64,000 nucleotides of DNA from the NCBI GenBank assembly GCA_028289195.1, contig JANQQR010000007.1, positions 124,001 through 188,000 on the forward strand, given 5' to 3'. Each line of letters begins with the position of its first letter. Position 1 is the stretch's first letter. Shown here piece by piece: positions 26,494 to 35,366 of the stretch. The stretch comes from Phycisphaerales bacterium (GTDB lineage Bacteria; Planctomycetota; Phycisphaerae; Phycisphaerales; UBA1924). Below the pieces are notes generated by a model. The model was not told the origin of the DNA. It made no database searches and saw only the letters and a list, made by a program, of their open reading frames with translations. Both the position numbers and the translations under genes were made by a program.

Positions 26494-27795
26494 ATGATCG
26501 CACCGGGCGGGAACCCCACACAGGACACGCAGCACGGCCTCAGGCGCGATGTCGGCATGGTCGGCGCGGTCTCCCTCGGCCTGGGCTCGATGATCGGCAC
26601 CGGCGCCTTCGTCGCCATCGGCCTCGCCTCGGGCCTCGCGGGGTCGTGGACCTCCGCGGCGATCCTCGTCGCTGCCGGCCTGGCGATGTGCAGCGCGCTG
26701 AGCGCCGCTCAACTCGCCTCCGCCCACCCGGTGTCAGGGGGCACGTACGAATACGCCGCGCGCCTCATCGGGCCACGCTCGGGGTTCTGCGCCGGCTGGC
26801 TGTTCATCACGGCCAAGTGCGCCTCCGCTGCTGCGGCGGCCATCGGCGCCGCAAGCTACCTGCTCGAATCACTGGCGGTCGACGGACATGTCGCGCGCGT
26901 TGGTGTCGCGCTCCTGCTCGTCGGCGCGCTCACGCTCCTGACCCTGGGCGGGATCAAGCGCTCGGCCGTCGCCAACTCGATCATCGTGGCGATCACCCTC
27001 GCGGCGTTGCTCGTGTTCGTCGGCGCGACAGTCCTAGCTGAACCGCTCAAGCCACCCCCGGCCGAGCCGTCGCGGAACGCCGGCGCCATCGGCGCGCTGC
27101 AGGCAGTCGCGATCGTGTTCGTTGCCTTCACCGGGTACGGGCGTGTCGCGACGCTGGGGGAAGAGGTTCGCGATCCCCGCCGGACGATCCCGCGCGCCGT
27201 CGTGATCACCGTGCTGGTCACCGCGGCGCTCTACCTCGCCATCGTTTTCAGCGCCGGACGCGTCGCGGGCACAGCCGAGTTCGCCCGGCTCTCCGCTGAG
27301 ACGGGCGCCCCGCTCGAGAGGATCGCCTCGAGCACGAGCGGCCGGGCCATCGGCGCAGTCATCGCGGTCGGAGCGCTCACAGCGATGGTGGGGGTGCTCC
27401 TGAACCTCATCCTCGGGGTGTCGCGCGTGATCCTGGCGATGGGCAGACGCGGCGATGCCCCCGGCGCTGTCGCGAGGGTTTCGGCTCGCGGCGTGCCGGT
27501 GGTCGCGACCATCGTGACAGCGGCGCTCATCGGCGTGTTCACCGCCACGGTCGATCTCACCCAAGCCTGGCAGGTCAGCGCCGCGTCGGTGCTCGCGTAT
27601 TACGCCATCACCAACGCCACCGCGCTCCGCCTGAGCGCAGAGCAGCGATTCCTGCCGCGCTGGATCTCGTGGTGCGGGCTCCTGGCGTGCGTCGGGGCGG
27701 CGGCGTTCACGCCGTGGTGGGCGGTCCTGCTCGTCGCTGCGATTGTGGTCATCGGGCTGTGCGGGCGGGCGCTGCTCCGCCGGTCACCAGCCTGA
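26494..27795 (+). CDS. APC family amino acid/polyamine permease
   Basis: The 433-residue protein has about 12 membrane spans. The first carries the APC substrate motif GLGSMIGTGAFVAIG, followed by an SGGTYEYAARLIGPRSGF helix and the family region FTGYGRVATLGEEVRDPRRTIPRAV. It is likely a secondary amino acid or amine transporter; the substrate is not predictable. It starts 43 bases after tRNA-Cys and its 3' end overlaps the convergent BlaR-type gene by 47 bases. Confidence 0.9.
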   Translation: MIAPGGNPTQDTQHGLRRDVGMVGAVSLGLGSMIGTGAFVAIGLASGLAGSWTSAAILVAAGLAMCSALSAAQLASAHPVSGGTYEYAARLIGPRSGFCAGWLFITAKCASAAAAAIGAASYLLESLAVDGHVARVGVALLLVGALTLLTLGGIKRSAVANSIIVAITLAALLVFVGATVLAEPLKPPPAEPSRNAGAIGALQAVAIVFVAFTGYGRVATLGEEVRDPRRTIPRAVVITVLVTAALYLAIVFSAGRVAGTAEFARLSAETGAPLERIASSTSGRAIGAVIAVGALTAMVGVLLNLILGVSRVILAMGRRGDAPGAVARVSARGVPVVATIVTAALIGVFTATVDLTQAWQVSAASVLAYYAITNATALRLSAEQRFLPRWISWCGLLACVGAAAFTPWWAVLLVAAIVVIGLCGRALLRRSPA

Positions 27796-29149
27796 CGGGG
27801 AGCTCGATCTCCTCGAAGCCGCGCGCACGGACGCGAACGACCTTCTCCTTGAACTCACCACCGTCCTCGGGCGCTGTCATCGTGATCAGGAGTTCCATGG
27901 CCTCGCCGGGTTCGAGGCGCCGGGCCTCGAAGCCGTAGACGCTCGTGCAGCCGCAGCTTGCCTTGTAGTCGAGGATGTCGATGGGCTCGGCGCCGGTGTT
28001 GAGCAGGAACGCGACACCCGTGCCCGATCCTCCGGGCGGCACAGTGCCGAGATCGAGCACCTCGGGACCGAACTGCAGCGCGGCGCCGTGCACGTCGATC
28101 TCGGGTTCTTCAAAGGCCGCCGGCCGGATCGACGCCGGGATGTCGATCGAGGTGTTCGACGGGGCGCGGCGCTGGGCCAGGGACACACCCGTCGCGCTCA
28201 GGCCGACCACGCACACCATCGCGAGGATCCAGCACGCGCCCGCCCGAGGGTCGGTCGCCGGTGCGCACAGCAGGCGCCTGATGCGTCGCTCGAGCCCGCG
28301 GCGCGATCGCACGGCGCCCAGCGCAGCACCCGAGTTGGCCGGGCGTGCGAAGCTCAGGAGCACCTCCGCGTAATCGGTCGGCGAGCTCCGGGTCGAGAGG
28401 GCCCATGTGTCGCATGCACGCTCGCTGAGTTCGCGTGCCGAGGCGCGGCACCACCACGCCAGCGGGTTCCACCACAGCACACAGACGCACAGGTCCGCGA
28501 GCAGGCACCAGCGATGATCGGCGCGCTCCAGGTGCGCCAGCTCATGACGCAGCACGGCTCTCGAGCCCCGGCGCGAGGCAGACCAGTCCGGCGGGAGCAG
28601 GAGCGTGGCGGCACGCCCCCAGCACCAGATCATCGGCGCCCGGGCGCGGGCGCTCGTTCGCACGCGGACGCTGCGCGTGATCCCCATGCGGGCCCGCTCG
28701 ATGTTCAAGAGTTCGAGGGTCGACGGGTCGGCGGCCTCCGATTCGGCGCTCGCGAGGCCCGCTCCCCGTCGCACGCTCAGGGCGAGGCGGGCCAGGAAGA
28801 ACACGGTTCCGGATGCGGCGACGAATCCGAGGATCGCGAAGCCCGAGATGCCGGATCCGGGCGTCGCGACAACCGGAGCCCCCTCCAGGCTGCCGGCGAG
28901 GCCGATCTCGCCCGGGGCCACCGCCGGCAGGAAGCCCCATCCTGCCCGCTGCGCGACGATCCAGAGCGCGGGACATGCAACCGCGCACGCCATCGCGGCT
29001 ACCATCATCAGGTGTGCTCGCGCGGGGCGGCGACTGAGGAGCAGAACGCTTGCCGTCCCCGCGACGAGCCACACTGTCGAAATCACGCTGATCTGCGCCC
29101 ACGTGCTCAGTTCGCTGAAGCCGTCGGCGATCGATCCGATCCCTGTCAT
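27749..29149 (-). CDS. BlaR1-type M56 metallopeptidase fused to DUF1573
   Basis: The 466-residue protein has four membrane spans (about 18-38, 47-65, 105-122 and, after the peptidase, about 308-326). The M56 zinc peptidase core is the HELAH motif at 202-206, with SERACDTWAL supplying the third-ligand region. In place of the usual penicillin-binding sensor, the part outside (about 345-460) is a DUF1573 domain with DYKASCGCTSVYG. The gene is paired with blaI, whose stop overlaps its start in ATGA. A membrane protease that senses something and releases BlaI repression is likely, though the ligand is unknown. Confidence 0.85.
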   Translation of the reverse strand: MTGIGSIADGFSELSTWAQISVISTVWLVAGTASVLLLSRRPARAHLMMVAAMACAVACPALWIVAQRAGWGFLPAVAPGEIGLAGSLEGAPVVATPGSGISGFAILGFVAASGTVFFLARLALSVRRGAGLASAESEAADPSTLELLNIERARMGITRSVRVRTSARARAPMIWCWGRAATLLLPPDWSASRRGSRAVLRHELAHLERADHRWCLLADLCVCVLWWNPLAWWCRASARELSERACDTWALSTRSSPTDYAEVLLSFARPANSGAALGAVRSRRGLERRIRRLLCAPATDPRAGACWILAMVCVVGLSATGVSLAQRRAPSNTSIDIPASIRPAAFEEPEIDVHGAALQFGPEVLDLGTVPPGGSGTGVAFLLNTGAEPIDILDYKASCGCTSVYGFEARRLEPGEAMELLITMTAPEDGGEFKEKVVRVRARGFEEIELPVRLVTGGAAPARTAR

Positions 29150-29562
29150 CCCTCACCACCTCTCGTCGCGCCCGGCACGCCCGCGCGATGGGCGTCGATC
29201 AGTGCGCGCAATTCTTCGATCTGGGCGTCGTCCAATTCCTGGTGCGACAGGAGCGTCTGGAACGCCTCGACCGGGTCTCCCCGGAACACCCTGTCGATCA
29301 GTTGCGAGACGCTGCTGGCCCGGGCCTGGTCCTGCGAGCGGGCGGGGCTGTAGACATACGTCCGGCCCTCGGACCGGTGTGTCACCCAGCCCGACTGCGT
29401 GAGCTTCTGGAGCACGCTCAGGACGGTCGTGTAGGCGGGTGTCTTGCGACGGGTCGCCAGGGCCTCGCGGACGTCGGCCACGGTGGCCTCCTGGCGCTCC
29501 CACAGCACGTCCATGACTTTGCGCTGCAGCGTTCCGAGGTCGTCGAGGCGGGTGCGGGCCAT
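29146..29562 (-). CDS. BlaI/MecI family transcriptional repressor
   Basis: The 138-residue protein has the winged-helix layout of BlaI: LGTLQRKVMDVLWERQEATVADVREAL and the recognition segment AYTTVLSVLQKLTQSGWVTHRSEGR, followed by a dimerization region and a polar tail. It would repress its own operon until the M56 protein (four-base overlap downstream) cleaves it. A dyad operator candidate lies 55-75 bases upstream of its start. I chose the ATG at 29562; the longer open frame upstream is not BlaI-like. Confidence 0.92.
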   Translation of the reverse strand: MARTRLDDLGTLQRKVMDVLWERQEATVADVREALATRRKTPAYTTVLSVLQKLTQSGWVTHRSEGRTYVYSPARSQDQARASSVSQLIDRVFRGDPVEAFQTLLSHQELDDAQIEELRALIDAHRAGVPGATRGGEG

Positions 29563-29616
29563 GCTGGTCTCCGGCGCCCGGGCTTCGGACGCTCCGGGGC
29601 GGTGTACAGAACCAAT

Positions 29617-29637
29617 AGTACTAGGATGCGTAGTAGT
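29617..29637. promoter_or_regulatory. Candidate BlaI operator
   Basis: TACTA (29619-29623) and TAGTA (29631-29635) form a perfect inverted repeat spaced by seven bases, extended by one more pair at each end with a single mismatch (outer arms AGTACTA and TAGTAGT). BlaI/MecI-type repressors bind dyads of the TACTA...TAGTA kind. It sits in the 174-base region between the divergent blaI and the AsmA-like gene, so it could control either or both. Confidence 0.55.
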
Positions 29638-29736
29638 CGGGTTTTTCTTTGCCCGGTCCCAGCGGGAGCGAGAATCGACCCGTCGCCCCCCTGCTAGGCT
29701 TGGTCGGAGCAAGCAACGCAAGAGGGGAGGCCCACA

Positions 29737-31569
29737 GTGCTTACGAGGAAGATCGGCAAGGTCCTGCGCGGCAAGGCCACTCCGTTCCAGATCATGCTGG
29801 CCTGCGTGCTGGGCTCGATGATCGGGTTCGTGCCTGGGGTCATGCAGGCCCCGGGGCTGCTCCTGGGGCTGCTCCTTCTGCTGCTGGTCATCAACGCCAA
29901 CCTGGGAATCGCGGCGATCTGCACGGCGCTGGCCAAGCTGCTGTCCCTGGCGCTCATGCCGGTGTCGTTCCAGATCGGCCGGGTGTTGCTGGACGGCCCG
30001 ACGCGCCCCCTGTTCGAGTGGGCGATCAACACGCCCGTGCTCGCGCTCTTTGGCTTCGAGTACTACGCGACGACCGGTGGCATGGTCATCGGCCTGGCTC
30101 TCGGGCTCGTGCTCGGCGCGCTCCTGACCGGATCGGTCGGGAGGTTCCGGAAGGTGATGGCCTCGCTCGAAGAGGGCTCGGAGCGCTACCAGAAGTTCAG
30201 CTCGAAGAAGTCGGTCAAGCTGCTCACGTTCGTGTTCATCGGTGGCGGCAAGGGCAAGAAGGGCTACGACGACCTGCTGAGCAAGAAGATCGGCAACCCG
30301 ATCCGCACGATCGGGGTCGTGTTCGCGGTGCTGTTCCTGGCGCTCGCGTTCGTGGGCCAGATGTTCCTCGCCGAGCCGATCCTGACCAGCCAGCTGACGC
30401 GTGGCCTCGAGCGGGCCAACGGCGCGACCGTCGATCTCGAGTCGGCGAACCTCGATCTCGGCGAGGGCACGCTGCAGCTCACCGGGCTGGCGATGGCAGA
30501 CCCCAACGCGCTGGAGACCGATCTGTTCCGCGCGACCACGATCACCGCCAACGTCTCGGGCGCGTCGCTGCTGACCAAGCGCATCGCGCTCGACCAACTC
30601 GTCATCGAAGACGCCTCGTCGGGCGAGCAGCGCGCGGCGCCGGGCAGCATCGTCGGCCCGCCGCCCCAGCCGGCCCCCGCGCCGCCAACGGGCGACGAAG
30701 AGAAGACCATCGACGACTACATCGCCGAGGCCGAGAAGTGGAAGGAGCGCCTCGCCCAGGCGCGCGAGTGGCTGGAGAAGGTCGGCCAGCGCGAGCCGGG
30801 GGAAGACCTGCCGCCCGAGCAGCGCAGGGAAACGCTCAAGGAGCGCCTGGCGCGCGAGGTGCGCGAGAAGGGCTACGCGCGCGTCAAGGCCGAGCACCTC
30901 ATCGAGGGCGCCCCAACGTTCCTCATCTCCGATCTCGAAGCCCTCGGCGTGCGCGCTGCCCAGCTCGAGGGCGAGGTGCTCGATATCCGAGGCACCAATC
31001 TCTCGACCCACCCGCACCTCGTGGAAGGCCAAACCGATCTGGAGATCACGAGCAGGTCGGGCAACCTCGAGGCGCGCACGTCGATCGGCGCTGCGGACTC
31101 GTCGCTCCTCCTGCGTTACGACGGGCTCGACGCGGACACTGTGGGCGAACAGCTGACCGTCATGGGCGACCCGCCGATCTCCGGAGGCACGATCGACCTG
31201 CTCCTCGACGGGGCGTGGTCGGACCAGGGCGTCGGAACGCTCGATCTCCCGCTGCGCGTCACGCTGAACGACACAACCCTCCGCCTGCCGGGCACCGGAG
31301 AGGAGGCGGACGTCGACGAGTTCACGCTGCCGATCACGCTGCGTGGCCCGATCGACAACCCGGCGATCACGATCGACGATGATGCGCTCGCCGATGCCCT
31401 GCTCCAGGCGGGCGCCGACGAACTCGCCAATCGCGCGCGGGACGAGATCGACAAGGCCGTGGGAGAAGAAGCGGGCGAAGCCGTCAACGAGGCGACGAAG
31501 CGCCTTCGCGACATGTTCCCGGGGCGCAAGAAGGACGACGGCGATGACGGAGACGGCGGCGGGAGCTAG
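29737..31569 (+). CDS. AsmA-like membrane protein (TIGR03546/TIGR03545-type regions combined)
   Basis: The 610-residue protein starts at a GTG with an AGAGGGGAGG ribosome site. Residues 15-155 contain about four membrane spans with a DUF2062/TIGR03546-like opening (TPFQIMLACVLGSMIGFVPG). A second anchor at 191-212 is followed by an AsmA/TIGR03545-like periplasmic domain (LTRGLERANGATVDLESANLDL...), a coiled coil (330-400) and a C-terminus with repeat beta-strands. In other bacteria the two regions are usually encoded by adjacent genes, so this looks like a fusion. A role in outer-membrane lipid transport or assembly is possible but not shown. Confidence 0.68.
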   Translation: MLTRKIGKVLRGKATPFQIMLACVLGSMIGFVPGVMQAPGLLLGLLLLLLVINANLGIAAICTALAKLLSLALMPVSFQIGRVLLDGPTRPLFEWAINTPVLALFGFEYYATTGGMVIGLALGLVLGALLTGSVGRFRKVMASLEEGSERYQKFSSKKSVKLLTFVFIGGGKGKKGYDDLLSKKIGNPIRTIGVVFAVLFLALAFVGQMFLAEPILTSQLTRGLERANGATVDLESANLDLGEGTLQLTGLAMADPNALETDLFRATTITANVSGASLLTKRIALDQLVIEDASSGEQRAAPGSIVGPPPQPAPAPPTGDEEKTIDDYIAEAEKWKERLAQAREWLEKVGQREPGEDLPPEQRRETLKERLAREVREKGYARVKAEHLIEGAPTFLISDLEALGVRAAQLEGEVLDIRGTNLSTHPHLVEGQTDLEITSRSGNLEARTSIGAADSSLLLRYDGLDADTVGEQLTVMGDPPISGGTIDLLLDGAWSDQGVGTLDLPLRVTLNDTTLRLPGTGEEADVDEFTLPITLRGPIDNPAITIDDDALADALLQAGADELANRARDEIDKAVGEEAGEAVNEATKRLRDMFPGRKKDDGDDGDGGGS

Positions 31570-32288
31570 GCCGGGGACCCTGCCGCCCGCTCGAGCAGAC
31601 TGCGGGGCACTCCTATCCCCCCCACCGTCACGCCACCGGCGAACTCCGACGCTGCCTCAACGAGCAATCCGGGCTTCATCGCGCACAGCGTGCAGGTGTG
31701 ATGCGCGCGAACGACCATCGCCTGATCACCGATCGGCGCACCGGTATCGCAGTCCAGGCCCGTTGGCACATCGACCGCCAGGACCGTTGCGCCGCGATCG
31801 CGGCACGCGTTGATCCACTCGGCCACGTCGCCGATCGCGCCCTCGGGGGCGCGGGTCGCGCCCGTTCCCAGGAGTGCATCGACGACAAGCGTGCCCCGAC
31901 CGATCTCCTCCTCGATGACCGACACTGCAGGCGCCGTGTGCAGGCCCATCGCCTCGGCAACCCGGAGGTTCGCCAGCGCATCGCCCCGATATCGCTCCGC
32001 CTCGATCGACAGCGCCAGCGTGAGCGGCATGCCGTCGCCGAATCCGTTTCTGAGGTGGCGCGCCATGGCGAAGCCGTCCCCGCCGTTGTTCCCGGGCCCC
32101 GCGCAGATGATGACGCGATCGAGCCCCCCGCCCCCGATGATGCCGGCGGCGCACGACGCCAGAGCGATCGCCGCGTTCTCCATCAGAACGATCCCGGGCA
32201 GGTGCAACTCCTTCAGCGCGAGGCGATCGACCTCGCGGGCCTGGGCCCTCGTCAGCACGATCCCTTGCGATGGGTCGCCGGCCTGCAT
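31566..32288 (-). CDS. nnrE: NAD(P)H-hydrate epimerase (YjeF N-terminal domain)
   Basis: The 240-residue protein is the stand-alone epimerase domain that repairs hydrated NADH and NADPH. Its phosphate-binding signature CAGPGNNGGDGFAMARHL, the N-terminal LTRAQAREVDRLA and VVDALLGTGATR are clear, as is AVDVPTGLDCDTG near the C-terminus. The usual C-terminal dehydratase domain (NnrD) is not fused here. It overlaps the convergent AsmA-like gene by four bases. Confidence 0.93.
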   Translation of the reverse strand: MQAGDPSQGIVLTRAQAREVDRLALKELHLPGIVLMENAAIALASCAAGIIGGGGLDRVIICAGPGNNGGDGFAMARHLRNGFGDGMPLTLALSIEAERYRGDALANLRVAEAMGLHTAPAVSVIEEEIGRGTLVVDALLGTGATRAPEGAIGDVAEWINACRDRGATVLAVDVPTGLDCDTGAPIGDQAMVVRAHHTCTLCAMKPGLLVEAASEFAGGVTVGGIGVPRSLLERAAGSPA

Positions 32289-32323
32289 CGTGATGATCCT
32301 ACCGGTACCGTTACGCCCACTCG

Positions 32324-33568
32324 ATGCCCGTTGGCCTGCTCATCCTGACGTCCTTCTGCGCCGCCCTGTCGCTGGTGTGCGGCACGTACTTCGGTGTCGT
32401 GATCCACCGGATGCGCCGGACGGCTCGGCGCCTGCCCACGGCGGCCGACGGCCTCTCGCTCCCCGAGCCCGAGGGCGGGTGGCCCCCGCTGTGTGTGGTC
32501 GTCCCGGCGCACAACGAGGCAGACGTCATCGCAACGCTCGTGCGATCGCTCCTGGAACAGGACTACCCCAGCCTGCGCGTCGTCCTTGCCCTCGATCGCT
32601 GCACCGACTCGACCGAACAGATCGCGCGGGAATTGATCGGTGAAGATGATCGCTTCGAGATCATCACGATCGATAGCTGCCCCGACGACTGGGCCGGCAA
32701 GGTCCACGCGGCGCACCAGGGGGTGACGCGATCGATCGGCGCCGCGGATGCGGAGCTGCTGCTGTTCACCGACGCCGACACCCGGTTCGAGCCCGGGCTG
32801 TGCCGCGCCGCCGCCGCCCTCGCGATCAAGCGCGATCTGGATCTGCTCTCGCTGCTGTCGCAGCTGACGTGCGATCGCTGGTACGAGCGCGTGATCCAGC
32901 CCGCGGCGGGGTTCGAACTCGTGCGCGCGTACCCGCTGGACGTCGTGAATCGCGAGAAGTCGCCCCGCGCCTTCGCCAACGGACAGTTCATGCTCTTCCG
33001 GCGCGGCACCTACGACGCGATCGGTGGGCACGAGCGCATGAAAGACGCGCTCCTGGAGGACATCGCCTTCGCCCGCTATCTCAACAAGCACCGGGAGACG
33101 CTCGGGCACCCGACGTGGGGCGTGTACCTCTCCGGAGGGCTTCTCCACTGCGCCATGTACCGGTCGTGGCCGGACTTCGTGCGCGGCTGGAGGCGGATCT
33201 TCACCGAGGCCGCCGGGCGCAGGCCCACGTCGCTGCGCAAGTGGGCGTGGCATCAGCGTCTGTTCAACCTGCTCTGCCCGGGGGCGTGCTACGCGACCGC
33301 CATCGCGGGGCTGGTGCTTGTGCTGCGTCACGAGATGCTCGTGATCGGATCCGTCGCCATGGGCATCGGCGCGATCTGCGCGGGGATCTACCACGTCGCG
33401 ATCGCGCGCCTGTACCGGGACCAGTCGGTCCCGCGGATCTGGTCGCTCCTGTTCCCGATCGGCGCCTGGACCTGCTCCCGCATCGAGGCCAAGGCCGCGG
33501 CCGATCTGGCTTCGGGCACCGCGACGACGTGGGCCGGGCGCAGCTACGTCCGTGAGGTGCGCACATGA
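32324..33568 (+). CDS. Family 2 glycosyltransferase, membrane-bound (HpnB-like)
   Basis: The 414-residue protein has an N-terminal anchor, then a GT-A catalytic domain (about 55-270) with VVVPAHNEADVIATLVRSLL, LDRCTDSTE, the metal-binding FTDADTRFEPG and a downstream QFMLFRRGTYDAIGG...DIAFARYL segment. Two or three C-terminal spans (about 325-380) complete it. The layout resembles the hopanoid-associated HpnB and dolichol-type transferases, but the acceptor cannot be told. The next gene starts within its stop (ATGA). Confidence 0.85.
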   Translation: MPVGLLILTSFCAALSLVCGTYFGVVIHRMRRTARRLPTAADGLSLPEPEGGWPPLCVVVPAHNEADVIATLVRSLLEQDYPSLRVVLALDRCTDSTEQIARELIGEDDRFEIITIDSCPDDWAGKVHAAHQGVTRSIGAADAELLLFTDADTRFEPGLCRAAAALAIKRDLDLLSLLSQLTCDRWYERVIQPAAGFELVRAYPLDVVNREKSPRAFANGQFMLFRRGTYDAIGGHERMKDALLEDIAFARYLNKHRETLGHPTWGVYLSGGLLHCAMYRSWPDFVRGWRRIFTEAAGRRPTSLRKWAWHQRLFNLLCPGACYATAIAGLVLVLRHEMLVIGSVAMGIGAICAGIYHVAIARLYRDQSVPRIWSLLFPIGAWTCSRIEAKAAADLASGTATTWAGRSYVREVRT

Positions 33569-34365
33569 GCGCGCCTCGTCGTGGACACACCTCGATCACC
33601 GTGTTCGGGCGACGGGCTGTGCTCGATGCGCTCGCGGAGCCGGGGGTCGAGGTGCTGGGAGTCCGTGTGTCGAAAGACGTGCCCGGGTCGTTCACGCGAG
33701 AGCTCAAAGAAGCGTGCGCGAGCGCCGGGGTGGAACTGGAGACCGTGTCGCGCACCGCGATGACCGAGACCACCCGTGCGCCGAAGCACGACCAGGGCGT
33801 CGCGGCCGGCTGCGTGTTCAGCCTGGTGAGCGAGTGCGACGAGTTCCTCGACACGCTGAAGGGAGAGCGGGCCAAGCGTCCGATGACAGTCGTCGCGCTC
33901 GATGGGATCACCAACCCGCAGAACGTGGGCATGATCATCCGGTCCGGCGTGGCGTCGGGGATCGACGGGCTGCTCTGGCCCCTGAAGGGATCGCCGTGGA
34001 TCGGGGGGTTGGTGATCAAGGCGTCGGCGTCGATGATCTATCGCCTGCCGGTGATCCGCTGCGAGACGCTGGAGGAGGGGATCGCCTCGTTCCAGGGCGC
34101 GGGGTTCGAGGTCGCCGGGCTGGAATCGACGGGCGCAACGGCGCTGCCCGACCACTCGCCGCCCCATCGCGGGCTCTACGTCATCGGGGGCGAGACCGTG
34201 GGGATCTCCGCGGGCGTGCGCTCGCTGCTCGATACCCGCCTGCGCATCCCGATGGCCGAGGGGGTGGAATCGCTCAACGCCGCGGCGGCGGCGACACTTC
34301 TGTGCTATCACGCGACCGGGCTGGGGCGCCCGCGCAAGAGACAATCGCTGACCGGGGTGGACTGA
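33565..34365 (+). CDS. SpoU/TrmH family RNA 2'-O-methyltransferase
   Basis: The 266-residue protein has an N-terminal RNA-binding extension (about 1-100) and a SPOUT catalytic domain with the three motifs: NPQNVGMIIRSG, LYVIGGETVGIS and IPMAEGVESLNAAAAATLLCY, the last forming the trefoil-knot AdoMet pocket. It probably methylates ribose in tRNA or rRNA. It starts four bases before the stop of the glycosyltransferase gene and is followed four bases later by surE. Confidence 0.93.
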   Translation: MSAPRRGHTSITVFGRRAVLDALAEPGVEVLGVRVSKDVPGSFTRELKEACASAGVELETVSRTAMTETTRAPKHDQGVAAGCVFSLVSECDEFLDTLKGERAKRPMTVVALDGITNPQNVGMIIRSGVASGIDGLLWPLKGSPWIGGLVIKASASMIYRLPVIRCETLEEGIASFQGAGFEVAGLESTGATALPDHSPPHRGLYVIGGETVGISAGVRSLLDTRLRIPMAEGVESLNAAAAATLLCYHATGLGRPRKRQSLTGVD

Positions 34366-34369
34366 ACAC

Positions 34370-35218
34370 GTGAAAATCCTGCTGACAAACGACGACGGAA
34401 TCCACGCGCCGGGCATCGAGGCGCTCTACGAGGCGCTGATCGACACGTCCGGGGACCTAGGCGGGCCGCTGGGTGCCGAGATCGTCCCGGTCGCCCCGCT
34501 CACGGTGCAATCGGCGGCCGGTCACGGCATCTCGTTCAAAACACCGCTCATGACCTCGCGTGAGACCGTGAGCCCGCGCATGACCGGCGTTGCCGTCGAC
34601 GGACGCCCGGCAGACTGCGTCAAGCTCGCGCTGAGCTCGCTGTGGCCCGACCGGTTCGGCGAGGGCACCCGCCCGGACCTGGTGATCAGCGGCATGAACG
34701 CGGGCGCCAACGTGGGCATCAACGTCATCTACTCCGGAACGGTTGCCGCGGCGCTCGAGGCGGCGTTCCTCGGTGTTCCGTCGATCGCCGTCAGCCAGCA
34801 CATGGGCCGGGGCACGACCGACTTTGCGCGGGGCGCGGCGCTGGCGCGCAGGACGATCGATCGCGTGCTCGAAGCGTGGCGCACGGATCCGGACTCGCCG
34901 TTCGGTGCGCACGCCTGCGTGAACATCAACGTCCCGATCTGCCAGCCCGAGCCGGTCGAGCCCGCGACGCTCGACGACCCGGAGGTTGTCGTGTGCCCGA
35001 TGAACACGCACGGGCTCAACGACGCCTACGAGCGGCGCCAGAGCCCGCACGGCAAGGAGTACTTCTGGTCGGCCGGAGGAGGGCTCGACTTCGCGGGAGC
35101 CGACCCCGGGACGGACGTCGCGCACCTGTTCGCTCGGCGCATCACGGTCACGCCCCTGCGCTACGATCTGACCCACCACGACCACCTCGGCGCGTGGCGG
35201 CGCTCCCTGGGGGTGTAA
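34370..35218 (+). CDS. surE: 5'/3'-nucleotidase SurE
   Basis: The 282-residue protein begins at a GTG with MKILLTNDDGIHAPGIEAL, which contains the metal-binding Asp pair, and has the SurE segments APLTVQSAAGHGIS, VDGRPADCVKLAL and SGMNAGANVGINVIYSGTVAAALEA. It removes phosphate from nucleoside monophosphates. Length is slightly above the usual 250. It is the last gene of a close-packed trio (glycosyltransferase, methyltransferase, SurE). Confidence 0.96.
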   Translation: MKILLTNDDGIHAPGIEALYEALIDTSGDLGGPLGAEIVPVAPLTVQSAAGHGISFKTPLMTSRETVSPRMTGVAVDGRPADCVKLALSSLWPDRFGEGTRPDLVISGMNAGANVGINVIYSGTVAAALEAAFLGVPSIAVSQHMGRGTTDFARGAALARRTIDRVLEAWRTDPDSPFGAHACVNINVPICQPEPVEPATLDDPEVVVCPMNTHGLNDAYERRQSPHGKEYFWSAGGGLDFAGADPGTDVAHLFARRITVTPLRYDLTHHDHLGAWRRSLGV

Positions 35219-35219
35219 A

Positions 35220-35270
35220 TCCCTCTAACGAAAGCGGACGGCACAACGCGAGTCGTGCCGCCCGGAGGGA
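35220..35270. repeat. Nested inverted repeat between convergent genes
   Basis: Outer arms TCCCTCT (35220-35226) and GGAGGGA (35264-35270) and inner arms CGGCAC (35239-35244) and GTGCCG (35255-35260) can form a two-tier hairpin just after surE. No T-run follows in either direction, so a terminator role is uncertain. Confidence 0.4.
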
Positions 35271-35316
35271 GAAAGAGAGTTCGTATTCACCCGCGCCGGA
35301 GTCGGGTGGGTGCAAA

Positions 35317-35347
35317 GGGGGGTTCGGCGCCTCCGTGCGCCTCCCCC
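35317..35347 (-). terminator. GC-rich hairpin terminator of the HDOD gene
   Basis: Read on the minus strand just after the stop at 35367, a hairpin forms with arms GGGGG (35343-35347) and CCCCC, inner arms GGCGC and GCGCC around a six-base loop, followed by TTTGC. The T-run is short, so it is a weak intrinsic terminator. Confidence 0.5.
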
Positions 35348-35366
35348 GGAATACACGTGGTTGCGA

